This document shows positions 29,801-39,205 of a stretch of 64,000 nt of DNA, in pieces. The DNA lies in the NCBI RefSeq assembly GCF_024713945.1, contig NW_027461514.1, positions 558,001 through 622,000 of the forward strand, in the 5' to 3' direction. The position numbers were made by a program, and so were the translations under genes. A model generated the notes under the pieces. That model was not told the DNA's origin. It did not search any database and saw only the letters and a list, made by a program, of their open reading frames with translations. Numbering within the stretch: the stretch's first letter is position 1; every line of letters starts with the position of its first letter. The DNA is from Dermatophagoides farinae. Lineage: Eukaryota; Arthropoda; Arachnida; Sarcoptiformes; Pyroglyphidae.

Positions 29801-32800
29801 TTTAATTCGTCACGGTATAGAGAAGAATTTTTACAACATTTTAAACAAAGATAAAACTTGGACCAAATCTATATTATCACTGTTAATAAGCTTGGAAGAT
29901 CGACATAAGTATAAATGCGAAACAACAATCAATGATTATATTACTACAACGTGCAGACTGATTATTTCATCGACTGATCGTGAAGTAATTAATCTTTGTG
30001 TTACGTTGATCGTAAAACTAATAAAAAATGCTCCATGTCAAAATAAAATAAATACGAACGACACAATCTTAGCTGCTTTCCAAAAATTTGAAAATAAGTT
30101 TTGTTTAACAGAGCAGAGCAATTTCGAACTCCTGATATTTTCTCAAATTATCCCATTATCCACGCTGGTCTTGTCGAAATTAAAAAAAATTCAATCAATA
30201 TTGGTATTAGAGCCTGTGCACGAATACTATATACACATAATAAATAAATCTTTATCTAAACTAAAGCTGTATTTCAAGCTGATATTAAATGATACAAAAC
30301 AGATATATTGTTTATTAGTACTCATTATCCATAGTTTGACTAATCATGTGAAAAAGCAAACCAATCTTAAAGAATTCTTTGCGAGGTTAATTTTAGATTT
30401 CGATATAATATTCGTAGAAAATATTAAATTAAATTTAAGAAATAATAGATTAAGTTTAAAAGATGACTTATATATTCAAGATGAAAACGATGTTTTGACA
30501 CAATTACGAGCGATACAAGAATTTGACAACAGCCATCTTTCACTTTTAAACACTCTTAAATATTTATTTTCTGTGGAAAACATTAAATTGGTTGAACAAT
30601 TATTACCACACTCGTTCAAGTTTAAATTTTACAATTTGATACTAGATGTTGCAGTTCTTCCAGAATTCAGTGACTGTTGTTACAATTATTTAGTTTCCAA
30701 TGATTTATTTAAACAATTGTTACAGAAAAAAATTGATGAACAAGCGGGAATTGACTGCCCAAGTCTTGTAGAAAAATTTTCAAAAAGTACACAAGGTTGT
30801 CAATTATTGCTAAATTTATTAATTAATACTAATCAATCTGATAACTGCTTAATTACTGTTTTGGTTAACAATATTTTACTAATTGACAAAAATGAATCTT
30901 TATACGCTTCTAAATTAATAAAAGTTATTTCATTAGTTATTACTAAAGTCGATGCTTCAGTTCTATATTCAAATAAAGCAAATAAATTAGTAGAATTGTT
31001 TAATTGGGCTAAAGATAAAAAACCTATAATTCTTTCTGCTATTATTAATGTATTAGTAGCAAGTTATAATAAAAATCCGAACGAAAGTAAGATTGAAGAA
31101 ATTTCAAAAATTCTTGATCAAATTGCCATCGACATTGAAAGCAATAGTTATAGCTTAGTTGAAATAACGGAAGTTATAGTCAATGTTATTGAAGCTCTTG
31201 CTGAAATCAGTGATATAAAACAATTGTTTAAGTTAGCTAATGGGTTTGATATAATGAATGCGGGAATTCAGAAACTTGGTTTAAATCCTGATCTATATAA
31301 AAAACTCTCAGAATTACTTTTAAAGATTTTGTCTAAGTTTGATAATATGCATGAACAAGATTTTAGCGTACTAGTGGAACAGATATTTTTCAGCTTTTTT
31401 TCTCACGTTGATTTAACTCTTCCAATGGTTCATAGGCTTAAAATTGAAGAATATATATTACTTAATAATCTTGCTAAAGCTTTGTTAGAAAATAATCATG
31501 TTTCCAGCTTACTAAAAAAAAATGAATTATTTATTTCGGTTGTGGATTACTTTAAGCTTAGCAAATATCAAAATATTCCTGAAAAAACTAAAGAGATTTT
31601 AGAAGAGATAGATGAAATCGAACTTAAGTGGAAGATTGAATTTTACAATAATATTACTTTAAATTCAGATGTTAACGATGTAGTAGGCAGTACAATTAGT
31701 TATTTTCTGAATATACTCATGAAGTTACTCTCAAGTCCTGAACTAAATTTGATTGATCCAGCTGACATTATAGACAAGCTCAGTATTTTAGCAATGCTAG
31801 ATCATGAACAGATGAATATATCACAACCATTTTTAACTAGTCTTGATATTGAACATTTGAAATTGTCTAAAAGTGCATTATATGAGTTAATATATACTAT
31901 CGGCGAAAAATCGCCATTGGCCATTTCAGCAGTCTGGAAGCTATCAACGACTGAGCTATCAAGCTTGCTAGCCACCAATTTCACTGATATTTCTGATACA
32001 ACGACAATCGTGTTTAAGTTTCTTACAAGAGTTGAAAATAAGTTTGATTTGTCAATAATTACTGCGGCGCTTCCTGATTTCAATCTCGAGAAGATTACTA
32101 ATATAAAAAGCAAATTTTTCAAAAATTATCACAAAGACGTATTTGTTTTGTACTTTGTCGCTCTACTTAATCTTTTAACTAAAAAACTTACAAAACAAGA
32201 AATATCGGTCGTGAAAAAATGGTTGCCGGATTTGATGAAAACAGTTTGCATTACAGAAGAGATTTCAGATTTCTTAGAAAAAATTTTCTTGACAGACTAC
32301 AAAACCTTAGCTGGAGAGCAACATTTCACAAAACTTTTGCATTCTAATAAATACGTCATTATAGCTGTAAAAGTATTTATTCAAGTTGTGAAAGAAGGTG
32401 GTAAAGAATTAATGTCGTCAGACGAATTGATGCATAAGTTGATAAGTCAAATAGAAGAAAATCCTGTTTTAATTTTAAAGTCTGTTCTGTTGTTGTTACA
32501 GAGTTCTCTAATCAGTGAAACATCAAGAAACACGATGGTGACTTTACTGTTTGAAAGATATCAGAAAATGTTAGCTGAGAAGCATTTGTTAAATGTTTAC
32601 GAAATAAACCAGATTTTAAAAATTTCTCTGGTGCTTCCTGAGCTAAACAAAAAATTGGAAAAATCAAGGTACGAATTGGTAGATTTGTTAGCGTCAGAAC
32701 AAACATTTGAAGCTAATATCATCCGAGAACTCATCTGCCACCCATTTATAACGAACGAAATCAAATGTTTGTTCATGTTGTATAAAAAATATTCAAGCTG

Positions 32801-33842
32801 CAAAAAACAAATCGTGGAAATATTAGACAAGCAGTTGAGAGCAAATTCTGTCGATATTATCAATGAACTATACCCGCTAGAAAAAAAACGAATCGACTAT
32901 TTAGACCAAGCTCGGCTGGAACGCGTAGAAGATTTGCAGTTACCAGTGCACGTAACGTTGAAAGCTACTCTTTGCGTGAGAAACCTTACTATTTGCTTGA
33001 AAACTTTAGAGAGAGTGGTAAACGAAGTATTTTATACACTGCTTCCTAAATACATGAACGACATTTCTGGATCTCTGACACTTACGTGTGGCACACACGA
33101 AGAGGCAAAATTGCAACTTCAATATTTTTCTAAGCTTTGTCAGCGCATCGTAGCAGAAATTGATTTCACAAAAAAAAATTACACAGTGCTAACTGCGATT
33201 TTATTGAAGCGTTTAACTGTGGAAGAGATTAGGAAGCGCGTGTACGGAGAAACAGAAACACAAGACGATGTGGTAGAAAAAAAGTTTATTAGGCCGGAAG
33301 ACAGCTTTTCTGACGTTCCTAACGAGCCATTTGTTCCTCTGATCGACCGGATCAAAAAGAATCGGAGCATTCCGTTGTGGGCGAGTGCCAAACTAAATGT
33401 TAAAAAATTGGCTTACTACGTGCCGGTTCTAATGCAAAACGCTAGGTCAAAATACGAATTCGTACTGCTGGCATATTTGCTGTGCCAAAAAATAGAAATA
33501 AAGTCTAAATACCTTTATGACACGAAATACCTGATGAATATAGCTTTTGAAAAAAAAGACGACTACACAACGTTTCTCACTGTTCTGATCGTCATAAACA
33601 TCCTTGTGTTAATTAGCTGCAACAAGAATGACAAATTGCGAAAATTCCGGAACAATGTATTCAAAGACCTCGCTGATTTGCTCGACACTTTTGGCGGAGA
33701 TGAAATGAAGCCGGAGTACCGCCTGTACATGAAAGAAGTCACGTGCTGTTTGAAGCTGAAAACTTCGATCTCAGAAGCGTACGAGCACTGCGCCCTATGG
33801 AACATTTCAATTGCTTACCTAGCGTTCGACATAGGAAAATAG
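26814..33842 (+). CDS. Giant armadillo/HEAT-type helical repeat protein, function unknown
   Basis: A 2342-residue single exon is the largest gene in the window. The whole length is built of amphipathic helices, Leu/Ile/Lys/Asn-rich. Segments such as DFLIFVEQGGLDTLVNLLQSSAPDVNKKIICDLIASVI near residue 68-105 look like an armadillo repeat. No catalytic motif, signal peptide or membrane span is evident. The C-terminal ~320 residues (after about 32880) use visibly more GC-rich codons and look more conserved in type, with fewer Asn and Lys runs and an ordered basic segment (PLIDRIKKNRSIPLWASAKL). Scaffold function is inferred from the repeat architecture only, and no orthologue was recognised. Confidence 0.7.
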   Translation: MLDPVEVFFKDLITKLNVKEVKYGENASKFINGDDLRKCLNHVNKFVNKTSVFNLSTSIFEKILNKCSSGDFLIFVEQGGLDTLVNLLQSSAPDVNKKIICDLIASVIDKTSISTSILEVIYLLFEAPEIFTVHEFENLLDLSTKIVHKLNTMQVINRIKILQILNYFTKIISQINIKEVLEKLLNIIIQLVKLKSISKEDLCNLVILFDDLLYKDELYMSIIHIFDNYLDEKFYDDCIIDIVNKVRFDHWLNKRLWVCSYSPYFMSRIQQIDSIDYLFNVLQYAKLLDNCEGAIMILVNINDFNKYKFTLETIYTLVLNKEQKLECILRIFILLSDKLIKDAQFINNLVERQFCISVIDKIKMRECTVKLMKLFLEFIYSTFVSTKQLGRVIDLRVVLSLIRKLVTHEMPSVHIELCTFLTQRLLKIVLNSDRVTVSKFIDLVLSLCSIPNEFMHIERCELMFQLSYIKESLANVFCDAKFDTLLNLLEIAHRKKTLHKLLEEEDNPVINFTHIINHILKSKYDLTKLTTEDKEYKKLVFLYFVFRKPKLFAFDTGLVADFRAFLFDSVIEGVKITEENEQTEILSFYTELYLVYDDNFANFTYLIMNLNQNLEKVQVVKKLEVCLNAIHENINNRTELLKNFKSLEVCEFIQAMVKLINSWSKKSDAIMIGYKILHTIFAKVKENNEVLVVDNDTMIEMLKCTALFPMWFEAREMLCNTIVLAIDTVEMKEEEYNIIYTYLVDKLKNIADSEVNLAIMIHFEKKRNMIKNLVTRINGSFNTVLSFYEAEKYNRAFSLLQKVISFISSIDTTEVLNQLVLESLLTTMLKEIEDRKNTARYKNAFKLFMMALDFGENFSKIYKTLSQKINLELEINNLLIKLVNEVDKKEEFDLYIAKLFDIITIINTNRKIYDTRNLEVLLLGFKILTLSPSEVEIKYAIYKHIASVPFVILKTLPEFELFYATLKESHKSMNADIVEKCNKNILLLKNKELAEYLIRHGIEKNFYNILNKDKTWTKSILSLLISLEDRHKYKCETTINDYITTTCRLIISSTDREVINLCVTLIVKLIKNAPCQNKINTNDTILAAFQKFENKFCLTEQSNFELLIFSQIIPLSTLVLSKLKKIQSILVLEPVHEYYIHIINKSLSKLKLYFKLILNDTKQIYCLLVLIIHSLTNHVKKQTNLKEFFARLILDFDIIFVENIKLNLRNNRLSLKDDLYIQDENDVLTQLRAIQEFDNSHLSLLNTLKYLFSVENIKLVEQLLPHSFKFKFYNLILDVAVLPEFSDCCYNYLVSNDLFKQLLQKKIDEQAGIDCPSLVEKFSKSTQGCQLLLNLLINTNQSDNCLITVLVNNILLIDKNESLYASKLIKVISLVITKVDASVLYSNKANKLVELFNWAKDKKPIILSAIINVLVASYNKNPNESKIEEISKILDQIAIDIESNSYSLVEITEVIVNVIEALAEISDIKQLFKLANGFDIMNAGIQKLGLNPDLYKKLSELLLKILSKFDNMHEQDFSVLVEQIFFSFFSHVDLTLPMVHRLKIEEYILLNNLAKALLENNHVSSLLKKNELFISVVDYFKLSKYQNIPEKTKEILEEIDEIELKWKIEFYNNITLNSDVNDVVGSTISYFLNILMKLLSSPELNLIDPADIIDKLSILAMLDHEQMNISQPFLTSLDIEHLKLSKSALYELIYTIGEKSPLAISAVWKLSTTELSSLLATNFTDISDTTTIVFKFLTRVENKFDLSIITAALPDFNLEKITNIKSKFFKNYHKDVFVLYFVALLNLLTKKLTKQEISVVKKWLPDLMKTVCITEEISDFLEKIFLTDYKTLAGEQHFTKLLHSNKYVIIAVKVFIQVVKEGGKELMSSDELMHKLISQIEENPVLILKSVLLLLQSSLISETSRNTMVTLLFERYQKMLAEKHLLNVYEINQILKISLVLPELNKKLEKSRYELVDLLASEQTFEANIIRELICHPFITNEIKCLFMLYKKYSSCKKQIVEILDKQLRANSVDIINELYPLEKKRIDYLDQARLERVEDLQLPVHVTLKATLCVRNLTICLKTLERVVNEVFYTLLPKYMNDISGSLTLTCGTHEEAKLQLQYFSKLCQRIVAEIDFTKKNYTVLTAILLKRLTVEEIRKRVYGETETQDDVVEKKFIRPEDSFSDVPNEPFVPLIDRIKKNRSIPLWASAKLNVKKLAYYVPVLMQNARSKYEFVLLAYLLCQKIEIKSKYLYDTKYLMNIAFEKKDDYTTFLTVLIVINILVLISCNKNDKLRKFRNNVFKDLADLLDTFGGDEMKPEYRLYMKEVTCCLKLKTSISEAYEHCALWNISIAYLAFDIGK

Positions 33843-33900
33843 CGTGCCTTCTTAAATTTTTACATCGTAAACGTACATTTATAACTATTCGTAGATTAAG

Positions 33901-34865
33901 CTAAAATATTTGATATAAAATGGAATGTCTCATGGAGTCAATTGTAATATTGTCGATCATTTGATCCGCTATGTGCAGAATCTTTTTCTTAGCACATTCT
34001 CTCTCGACCTGCTTCATGACTATTTCGCTTTGTGACAGAGTAATTTCTTCTATTTGGCTGATGTAGGCCTTGCTTGCAGCTTCGAGTTTTTCCAAAAAAC
34101 CAATATTTTCTTCTTTGGCTTCGTTTATCGGCTTGGTTTTCAAGTCGTCAATCCACGAGTTTTTCATCAGTGCCAAGAGCAAGTTCTGCTCGAGTTTGTT
34201 CCTGTTGTACGAAATGACAAGACTGAAGTAGTGTTTGTTGAGTCCATGTATAAGAGCAGTAACATTAGGACGAGCGCAATTTCCAATGTTGGAATTGATT
34301 TGGCGTGGATCGAGGTTTAAAAACATAAAACTTTTGTGGATCAGTCTGAAACAGTCGATTACCACAGTTCCTTTGACAGATTGAATGGGATCAATTACAA
34401 GTCCGACAGCTCGTTCATCAAGGCGCTCAAACGACTCCTGAGTGCTGATATCGATTCCTGACAGCCAACATCCGAAGCCTGGGTGACTGTGATACCAACC
34501 GACTACGGTTTCCGGTCTGTTGACTCTGCGAATCATGTCCAGCATCGTTGCTTGGTACACAGGATCTATAGACTCGACAGACACAGAATTACCGCACTGA
34601 GGCATGGAAAACACATCCACAACGCTGATGGTGAATTCATCGACGTATTCACCGAGCATCAGCCCCATGACTTCCATGGGAATCCCGGCTCGACCGTGTT
34701 TCAAAATTTTAATCAGGGCAAGCGACGACAGGATGATCTAATAACTATATATACGTCGCTGCAACTTACTTTTTCGGAAGTATCGGACTGGGGAATTGAA
34801 CCCAATCCGATTTCGGATGACACACGTCCTATCAACGAACGCAAAACTCGGGCTACTCGTGACAT
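33901..34865 (-). CDS. RPN11: 26S proteasome deubiquitinase RPN11
   Basis: Exon 1 is 34865-34770 and exon 2 is 34737-33901, separated by a 32-nt intron (GTAAGT...TTATTAG), giving 310 residues, the normal RPN11 length. This JAMM metalloprotease of the proteasome lid removes ubiquitin chains from substrates. The zinc site is intact: Glu in VPME-like IPMEVMGLMLGE, then the HSHPGFGCWLSGID motif supplying His, His and Asp. The segments HGRAGIPMEVMGLMLGE and VVGWYHSHPGFG are near-identical to other eukaryotes. Intergenic distance to the ARM-type gene is under 60 bp. Confidence 0.96.
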
Positions 34866-35122
34866 GATGTTTGTCTGGAGTTTTCAATATTATAATATTT
34901 TTATTAAGCTTAAAACTAAGAATTCTTCTTAATTATCGATAATAACCGCCTTTATAAAAAATAGATGTTCACGATTTTAAAAGACCATGAACTTTTTGTG
35001 CAAAATTAGGCGATATTTTAAAATCAGACGATTAAATATTATTTTAAATTTATTTATGATTTGATCGTAACATAAAATATTAAATTTGAATATAATAAAA
35101 AATTTTTTCAAAAGAGATAACT

Positions 35123-35813
35123 ATGAGGTAAGTATGAAAACTAGTGGAGATCTCATTTTAGCAACAACATTGAAATCACATGGGCACAAAGACCCACTTC
35201 CTTGTACGTTACGGTTAACACGGTAGATGACGATAAGGCTTCGGTAAAAATTACTGAAAAATCATTTGTTGTTCACTACCATGTAAATTCAGAAGAAAAA
35301 ACTCTCGAAGTGCCTCTGTATAGCGAAATAGACGTCAACGAGAGCAAATACGTGAAATCTCGCGGAATTTCTCTCATTCTGGTTAAGAAAGAAGCTAAAA
35401 GCTGGGAAAGCTTAACCCCTGTAAACGACAAAAGAAGATACATAAAGATCGACTGGAGTCGATGGGTTGACTCAGACGATGAAGACGAAAAGAACGAGGC
35501 TGGCGATTTCAACATGGACGGTCTCGACTTTTCGAAGTTTGGCAACATGGGTGGCATGCCCGGTATGGGCGGTATGCCTGGCATGGATGGAATGCCTGAC
35601 ATGTCAAATCTCGGCGGTATGCCCGGTATGGGCGACCTTTCGTCCATGAACTTCAACGGCGCTAAAGACGATAAATGCTGTGGAGATAACGACTGCTGTA
35701 AAGAATCAGAATGTTGCAAACTCAAAGATTGTTGCCAAGAAGATGAGTGCTGCGGAACTTCAGAGTGCTGCGCCGACTCCTGCTGCAGAACCAACAACGA
35801 ACATTCCAATTAA
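35123..35813 (+). CDS. SBA1: p23/Sba1 Hsp90 co-chaperone with cysteine-pair tail
   Basis: Exon 1 is only 5 nt (35123-35127, ATGAG), followed by a 34-nt intron (35128-35161) and exon 2 (35162-35813), giving 218 residues. The N-terminal CS domain includes EITWAQRP, then LYVTVNTVDD and the WPRL-like element EAKSWESLTP, then KIDWSRWVDSDDED, all typical of p23, which stabilises the closed ATP-bound Hsp90 state. Residues about 130-160 are Gly-Met-Pro repeats (GMPGMGGMPGM), as in yeast Sba1. After these, residues 174-210 carry seven CC pairs at six-residue spacing (the last at five), separated by acidic and basic residues. I know of no such tail on p23. A metal-binding or redox role is inference. 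Confidence 0.93.
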
Positions 35814-36083
35814 ACGTGTTGCAGAAACTGCTTGCTAAGTAAAATCCTTTGCAAAGGGTTTAAGTGCGTGGCGAAAAGCCCTAATTGTTTTCAGAAGCAT
35901 AAAGTGTATTATATAATGTGTTTATGTTATTTTTTGTGTATATATTTAATGTAGCTGCTCGGCTTGCTCGACAGCGGTGTTTTGCAACGCTAATATCTCA
36001 CCTGCATTATAGTACACCTTATTGCTACATGTAAAAGTGCATGCTTGATCGTTCAAATATAAACACGTAGCATAATTTTAACT
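35814..36083. other. Intergenic region with structured, GC-richer segments
   Basis: This 270-bp region lies between p23 and the next + strand gene. It contains the 12-bp palindrome CCTTTGCAAAGG near 35849-35860 inside a longer stem, a GGCGAAAAGCC hairpin, an AUUUUUUG run resembling an Sm site near 35930, and then a hairpin-forming GCTGCTCGGCTTGCTCGACAGC segment (about 35954-35975). It could encode a small structured RNA, but no known snRNA or snoRNA motifs were recognised. Confidence 0.25.
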
Positions 36084-36936
36084 ATGGGAAACAATACATC
36101 TGTATGTTTAGACGACTATTTAAATGATCTAGCTGTTATTTTCCCTGAAATCGAAACTGAACTCGAAGTAAGTTTTCCGCTATCACAGCTTTCTTTAGAC
36201 TGCGTACGACACGTGTACTAATTTTGGGGAAGATGAAGAAGCTAAAATGTATCCTGCCGTTGAACCTTTGATCAGGCATTTCTTGTTCGTCATTGGGTAC
36301 GGTGAGTTTTTGCCTCTCGTGGTGGACGAAGCTGGTGCACTTCAAGTCAGCTATCTGGACGACTTGCTTGCTTCCATTGGTCTCAGAATAGACCTGAGCA
36401 AACCGCTTAATCTTGACGACTGGAAAATTCTTATTCTGGCCTGGGTACGCAAATTCCAAATGATGCAAATCGAAGAAATCAACATCTGGAGCGACAAGCT
36501 CACTCAGATGCAACTCGAACAGCAAGCCAAATTTGAAGCTGCGCTCGAAGCGTTCAAATTAAGTTACGTCGATCAAATTGATACTTATCACCGCGTCATT
36601 AGCGAAGATGCGCGCGAGGAACACCGTCTCAAGCAAAAGTGGATAGCTGAAAAGACTATTAGAGAAAAATTCCAAAACAAACAAATGAACTATATCGAGC
36701 AAATGAACAGACAAACCGCCAAAAACTTTATCAACCGCAAACTCATCACGCAATGCGACGATTATGTTAAACAAATTACTGATGAAGTCAAGCGAATCAA
36801 ACAAGTCCCCATGGATTCCGCCAATAGAGTTGTCACCTATATGTACATGTCTAACTTAGCACCCAACTTCTGCCCAGTCAGCGGAGGAAGTCCGCTCCCC
36901 CGCCCTAAACATTGGCAAAATATTGCTCAAAAATAA
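36084..36936 (+). CDS. Coiled-coil protein with N-myristoylation/palmitoylation signal
   Basis: Exon 1 is 36084-36167, the intron is 36168-36198 (31 nt) and exon 2 is 36199-36936, giving 273 residues. The N-terminus MGNNTSVC fits the N-myristoylation consensus (Gly2, Ser6), with Cys8 available for palmitoylation, so the protein is probably membrane-anchored by dual acylation. Residues 45-115 look globular (HFLFVIGYGEFLPLVVDEAG, then SYLDDLLASIGLRIDLSKPL). From about 125 to 240 there is a charged coiled coil. The C-terminus ends in a Pro/Gly-rich segment. No orthologue was recognised. In apicomplexans such N-termini target proteins to the inner membrane complex or plasma membrane, which would fit but is unproven. 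Confidence 0.65.
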
Positions 36937-37187
36937 CGAAAATCTCACAATAACAATAAACAAATTTCATCACCTTTGATACTCCCAATCTAGTTCAAAG
37001 ACGGAATAATCATAAATTCTTAGCTACGCGGCTAGATGCTAAATATGCAAAAGTTTATTTGCTTTATATATAAATTATTTATACAACTTATTCAAAGTGT
37101 ATTCTTTATTTATGCAAAGAATTCTATATATGTACACAACTACGGTGTTATTTTCTTTGTTTATCTAAATCTAACGTCTGCAACATA

Positions 37188-37798
37188 CTAGTTGTTAAAC
37201 TGTTCTTTGAGCTCTTGGGTTCCTGCAAGACCGAAAATTTCTCGCTCTTCACGCACGTACAAACCACAGTCAGCCAGGTTCAACACAGCCACAGCGTCCC
37301 CGTCTGAATTGCGAACATCGGTTGTCGATTTGTTTATCAATCCAAAACCTATGGGAAAGTCGAACGCTGAGTAGACAATGACACCTGATTTGGCCTCCGC
37401 CCCCTCGGTCATTTGTGCAATTTGACGTTTCAATACGTGGTTTCCATACAAAAACGAACCTTCAGACTGCTGTTTCAACCACATCTTGTGGTTCCCGTAG
37501 TGAGCCAAATAATCAAGCGCCGTTATTTGCAACTTAAACTTGTTGCTCTTTGTGAATTTACCAATGTATGTGCCCACACCAATTAATTTCTTGTGCGGAA
37601 CGCTAGACAAAAAACGCACTAATTTCTCGTTGGCTATTGAAACTCTGTTTCTCCTCAGTAAAAAAATTGGTTTAGGGTCTGACTCAAATAACAGACGCAT
37701 ATTCGCGCCCATGCTAATAAACATTGAAATTACGCTACTTACAATTGCTCTAGCTTTGCTTTTATGAGTTCTAATTCTTTCTTATCCACTTCTCGCAT
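37188..37798 (-). CDS. NIP7: NIP7, 60S ribosome biogenesis factor
   Basis: Exon 1 is 37798-37743, the intron is 37742-37714 (29 nt) and exon 2 is 37713-37188, giving 193 residues. Nip7 binds pre-27S/5.8S rRNA and is needed for large-subunit maturation and late 18S processing. Recognisable segments are GVGTYIGKFTKSNKFKLQI, TALDYLAHYGNHKMWLK, SFLYGNHVLK and the PUA-domain part GVIVYSAFDFPIGFGL followed by KSTTDVRN. Length is slightly above the usual 180. The short exon 1 (MREVDKKELELIKAKLEQF) restores a normal N-terminus. Confidence 0.93.
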
Positions 37799-37976
37799 CG
37801 ATATTGTTTTTTCCTTATTTATTTTTTGACGATTTTTCTACATTCGACGGAGAAAGTCCTTACTCAAAACTTTTTTTGAATAAAAAAATATAAAAAATAA
37901 TATAAAGACTTTAAATATATAACCTAGTTATAATTTGATCTCAGCCATTTATTGTTTGTCAAAGAAACGTCCAATA

Positions 37977-38315
37977 ATGAATTACACCAACACCAAACTT
38001 TCTTGCTTTGTTCTTGCTATTGCCGTTTATGGAGCTTTGTTTTACTCTTTGTAGGTTTTTTATTTAAATATTTCTAGTTCAGGTAAAAATTATTTAATAC
38101 TCGGGCTGTTTTTGATTTCCACCCTCTATACAATAAGCAGAGCTTTGCGAATCGTGCCTTTCAACAAGACTTTCAGTGCGCCAGCAGACTTTTACAAGTA
38201 CTACATGGAAAATAATAATTTCAGTATGCAAAACGGGCCCATCAACCACTTCTACAAATCGAAATTCATCCAAACCCTAATCAATTCTGAAGCTGAGCCT
38301 GCAACAGATGAATAA
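37977..38315 (+). CDS. Small two-span membrane protein, spliced
   Basis: Exon 1 is 37977-38050, the intron is 38051-38077 (27 nt, GTAGGT...TTCTAG) and exon 2 is 38078-38315, giving 103 residues. Two hydrophobic segments lie at about residues 10-25 (FVLAIAVYGALFYSF) and 29-45 (YLILGLFLISTLYTIS), separated by a tight SGKN turn. The C-terminal half is polar. The hairpin topology and an MNYTNTKL start are faintly reminiscent of signal-peptidase subunit SPC1 (SPCS1), but similarity is too weak to name it. The 27-nt intron is needed to avoid the in-frame stop at 38053. Confidence 0.55.
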
Positions 38316-38405
38316 ATCATAGTAATACGTTTTTTTAGTGTCATTACTATATGTTTTGTTTCATTCGCTGAATTTACGTCCGAGCCGCCCTTGTATGTCT
38401 ACGCC

Positions 38406-39098
38406 TTATTTATTTTGCTTTTCGCGACGATATCGCATCTTTTCTTCTTCTATCGTGTCTGCAGGCTTGTAAGGCACTACTGTTCGTCTGCATGGAAGTA
38501 GTGAAAGAGACTTATAGCAAGGCATACCTAAAGGGTCCACGAAACCGTTAGATTCTTCATCATACACAATGCCTTTTTCTAGCAGTTTTTTTTGCCGTTT
38601 TCGTTTGAGCGCGTTCGTAGCTAGATCAAATATACCGTCTTCTTGTTGTGGTTCGTCGTTGCTCTCGTTTACTATTTTCCCGTTTTTTATGTTCTTTGTT
38701 TGTTCAGCAGGTTTTAGCGACATCTTCTTTAACGAAAGCAGTTCGTCTATGTCGTGCACATACACTTTAGAATTTGACTCGTTTAAAGCCGGCTCTAGTT
38801 CGTTTGCGAAGAGTTCGTCTATCAAGTCTAAATGCCCAAGCTCGTTTGGATCCGCTTCGCTCGATTTCTGTTTACGTCTTCTTTCTTCTAAAAATGTTTT
38901 CTTGTTGTAATCTTGTTTTGGATTTATGTTGCTTCTCAGCTCAGCTGACTTCAGAGCTAACTTAGATTCACGACTTGTGTTTAATTTGCTTAACAAAGAA
39001 GACTTTGAACCATTTTTGCCTTCAAACAGCAACGCTACAACGCCTAAACACCTACTGCATATTAATACCAAAATTAATTTGCTCGTATTTATTTTCAT
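38406..39098 (-). CDS. Small secreted or ER protein, unknown
   Basis: The first ATG in the frame is 39098, giving 230 residues. The N-terminus MKINTSKLILVLICSRCLGVVALL is a good signal peptide (basic start, hydrophobic core), followed by a highly charged Lys/Glu/Ser region. The C-terminal ~70 residues look ordered: a basic helix (ALKRKRQKKLLEKGIV) then NGFVDPLGMPCYKSLSLLPCRRTVVPYKP. The two closely spaced cysteines there could form a disulfide. No family was recognised. Confidence 0.6.
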   Translation of the reverse strand: MKINTSKLILVLICSRCLGVVALLFEGKNGSKSSLLSKLNTSRESKLALKSAELRSNINPKQDYNKKTFLEERRRKQKSSEADPNELGHLDLIDELFANELEPALNESNSKVYVHDIDELLSLKKMSLKPAEQTKNIKNGKIVNESNDEPQQEDGIFDLATNALKRKRQKKLLEKGIVYDEESNGFVDPLGMPCYKSLSLLPCRRTVVPYKPADTIEEEKMRYRREKQNK

Positions 39099-39205
39099 GA
39101 ACAAATAAAACACGAGTGTGTTTGCTGGGCCACAATTCAGATCTTTTTTCTATCACAGTGTTTTGCGTTCTAATTTAGATAATCACTTTTTTACGGGGCT
39201 CTATG

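Noticed and set aside
34780-34815. tRNA T-arm-like sequence (GGGGAATTGAACCCAATCC) on the plus strand
   Set aside because: It encodes the RPN11 exon 1 segment on the minus strand, and no cloverleaf can be built around it.
34483-34932. 149-aa plus-strand ORF across the RPN11 5' part
   Set aside because: It lies antisense to a highly conserved coding sequence and its intron. It has no recognisable features.
35276-35809. Long minus-strand ORF (177 aa) opposite p23, Gln/Ser-rich
   Set aside because: It is the shadow of the p23 repeat and Cys-pair tail. The CC codons read as repeated QQ/HS on the other strand, and it lacks independent support.
36968-36974. GTGATGA box C-like motif on the minus strand
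   Set aside because: No box D or guide complement was found at a proper distance.
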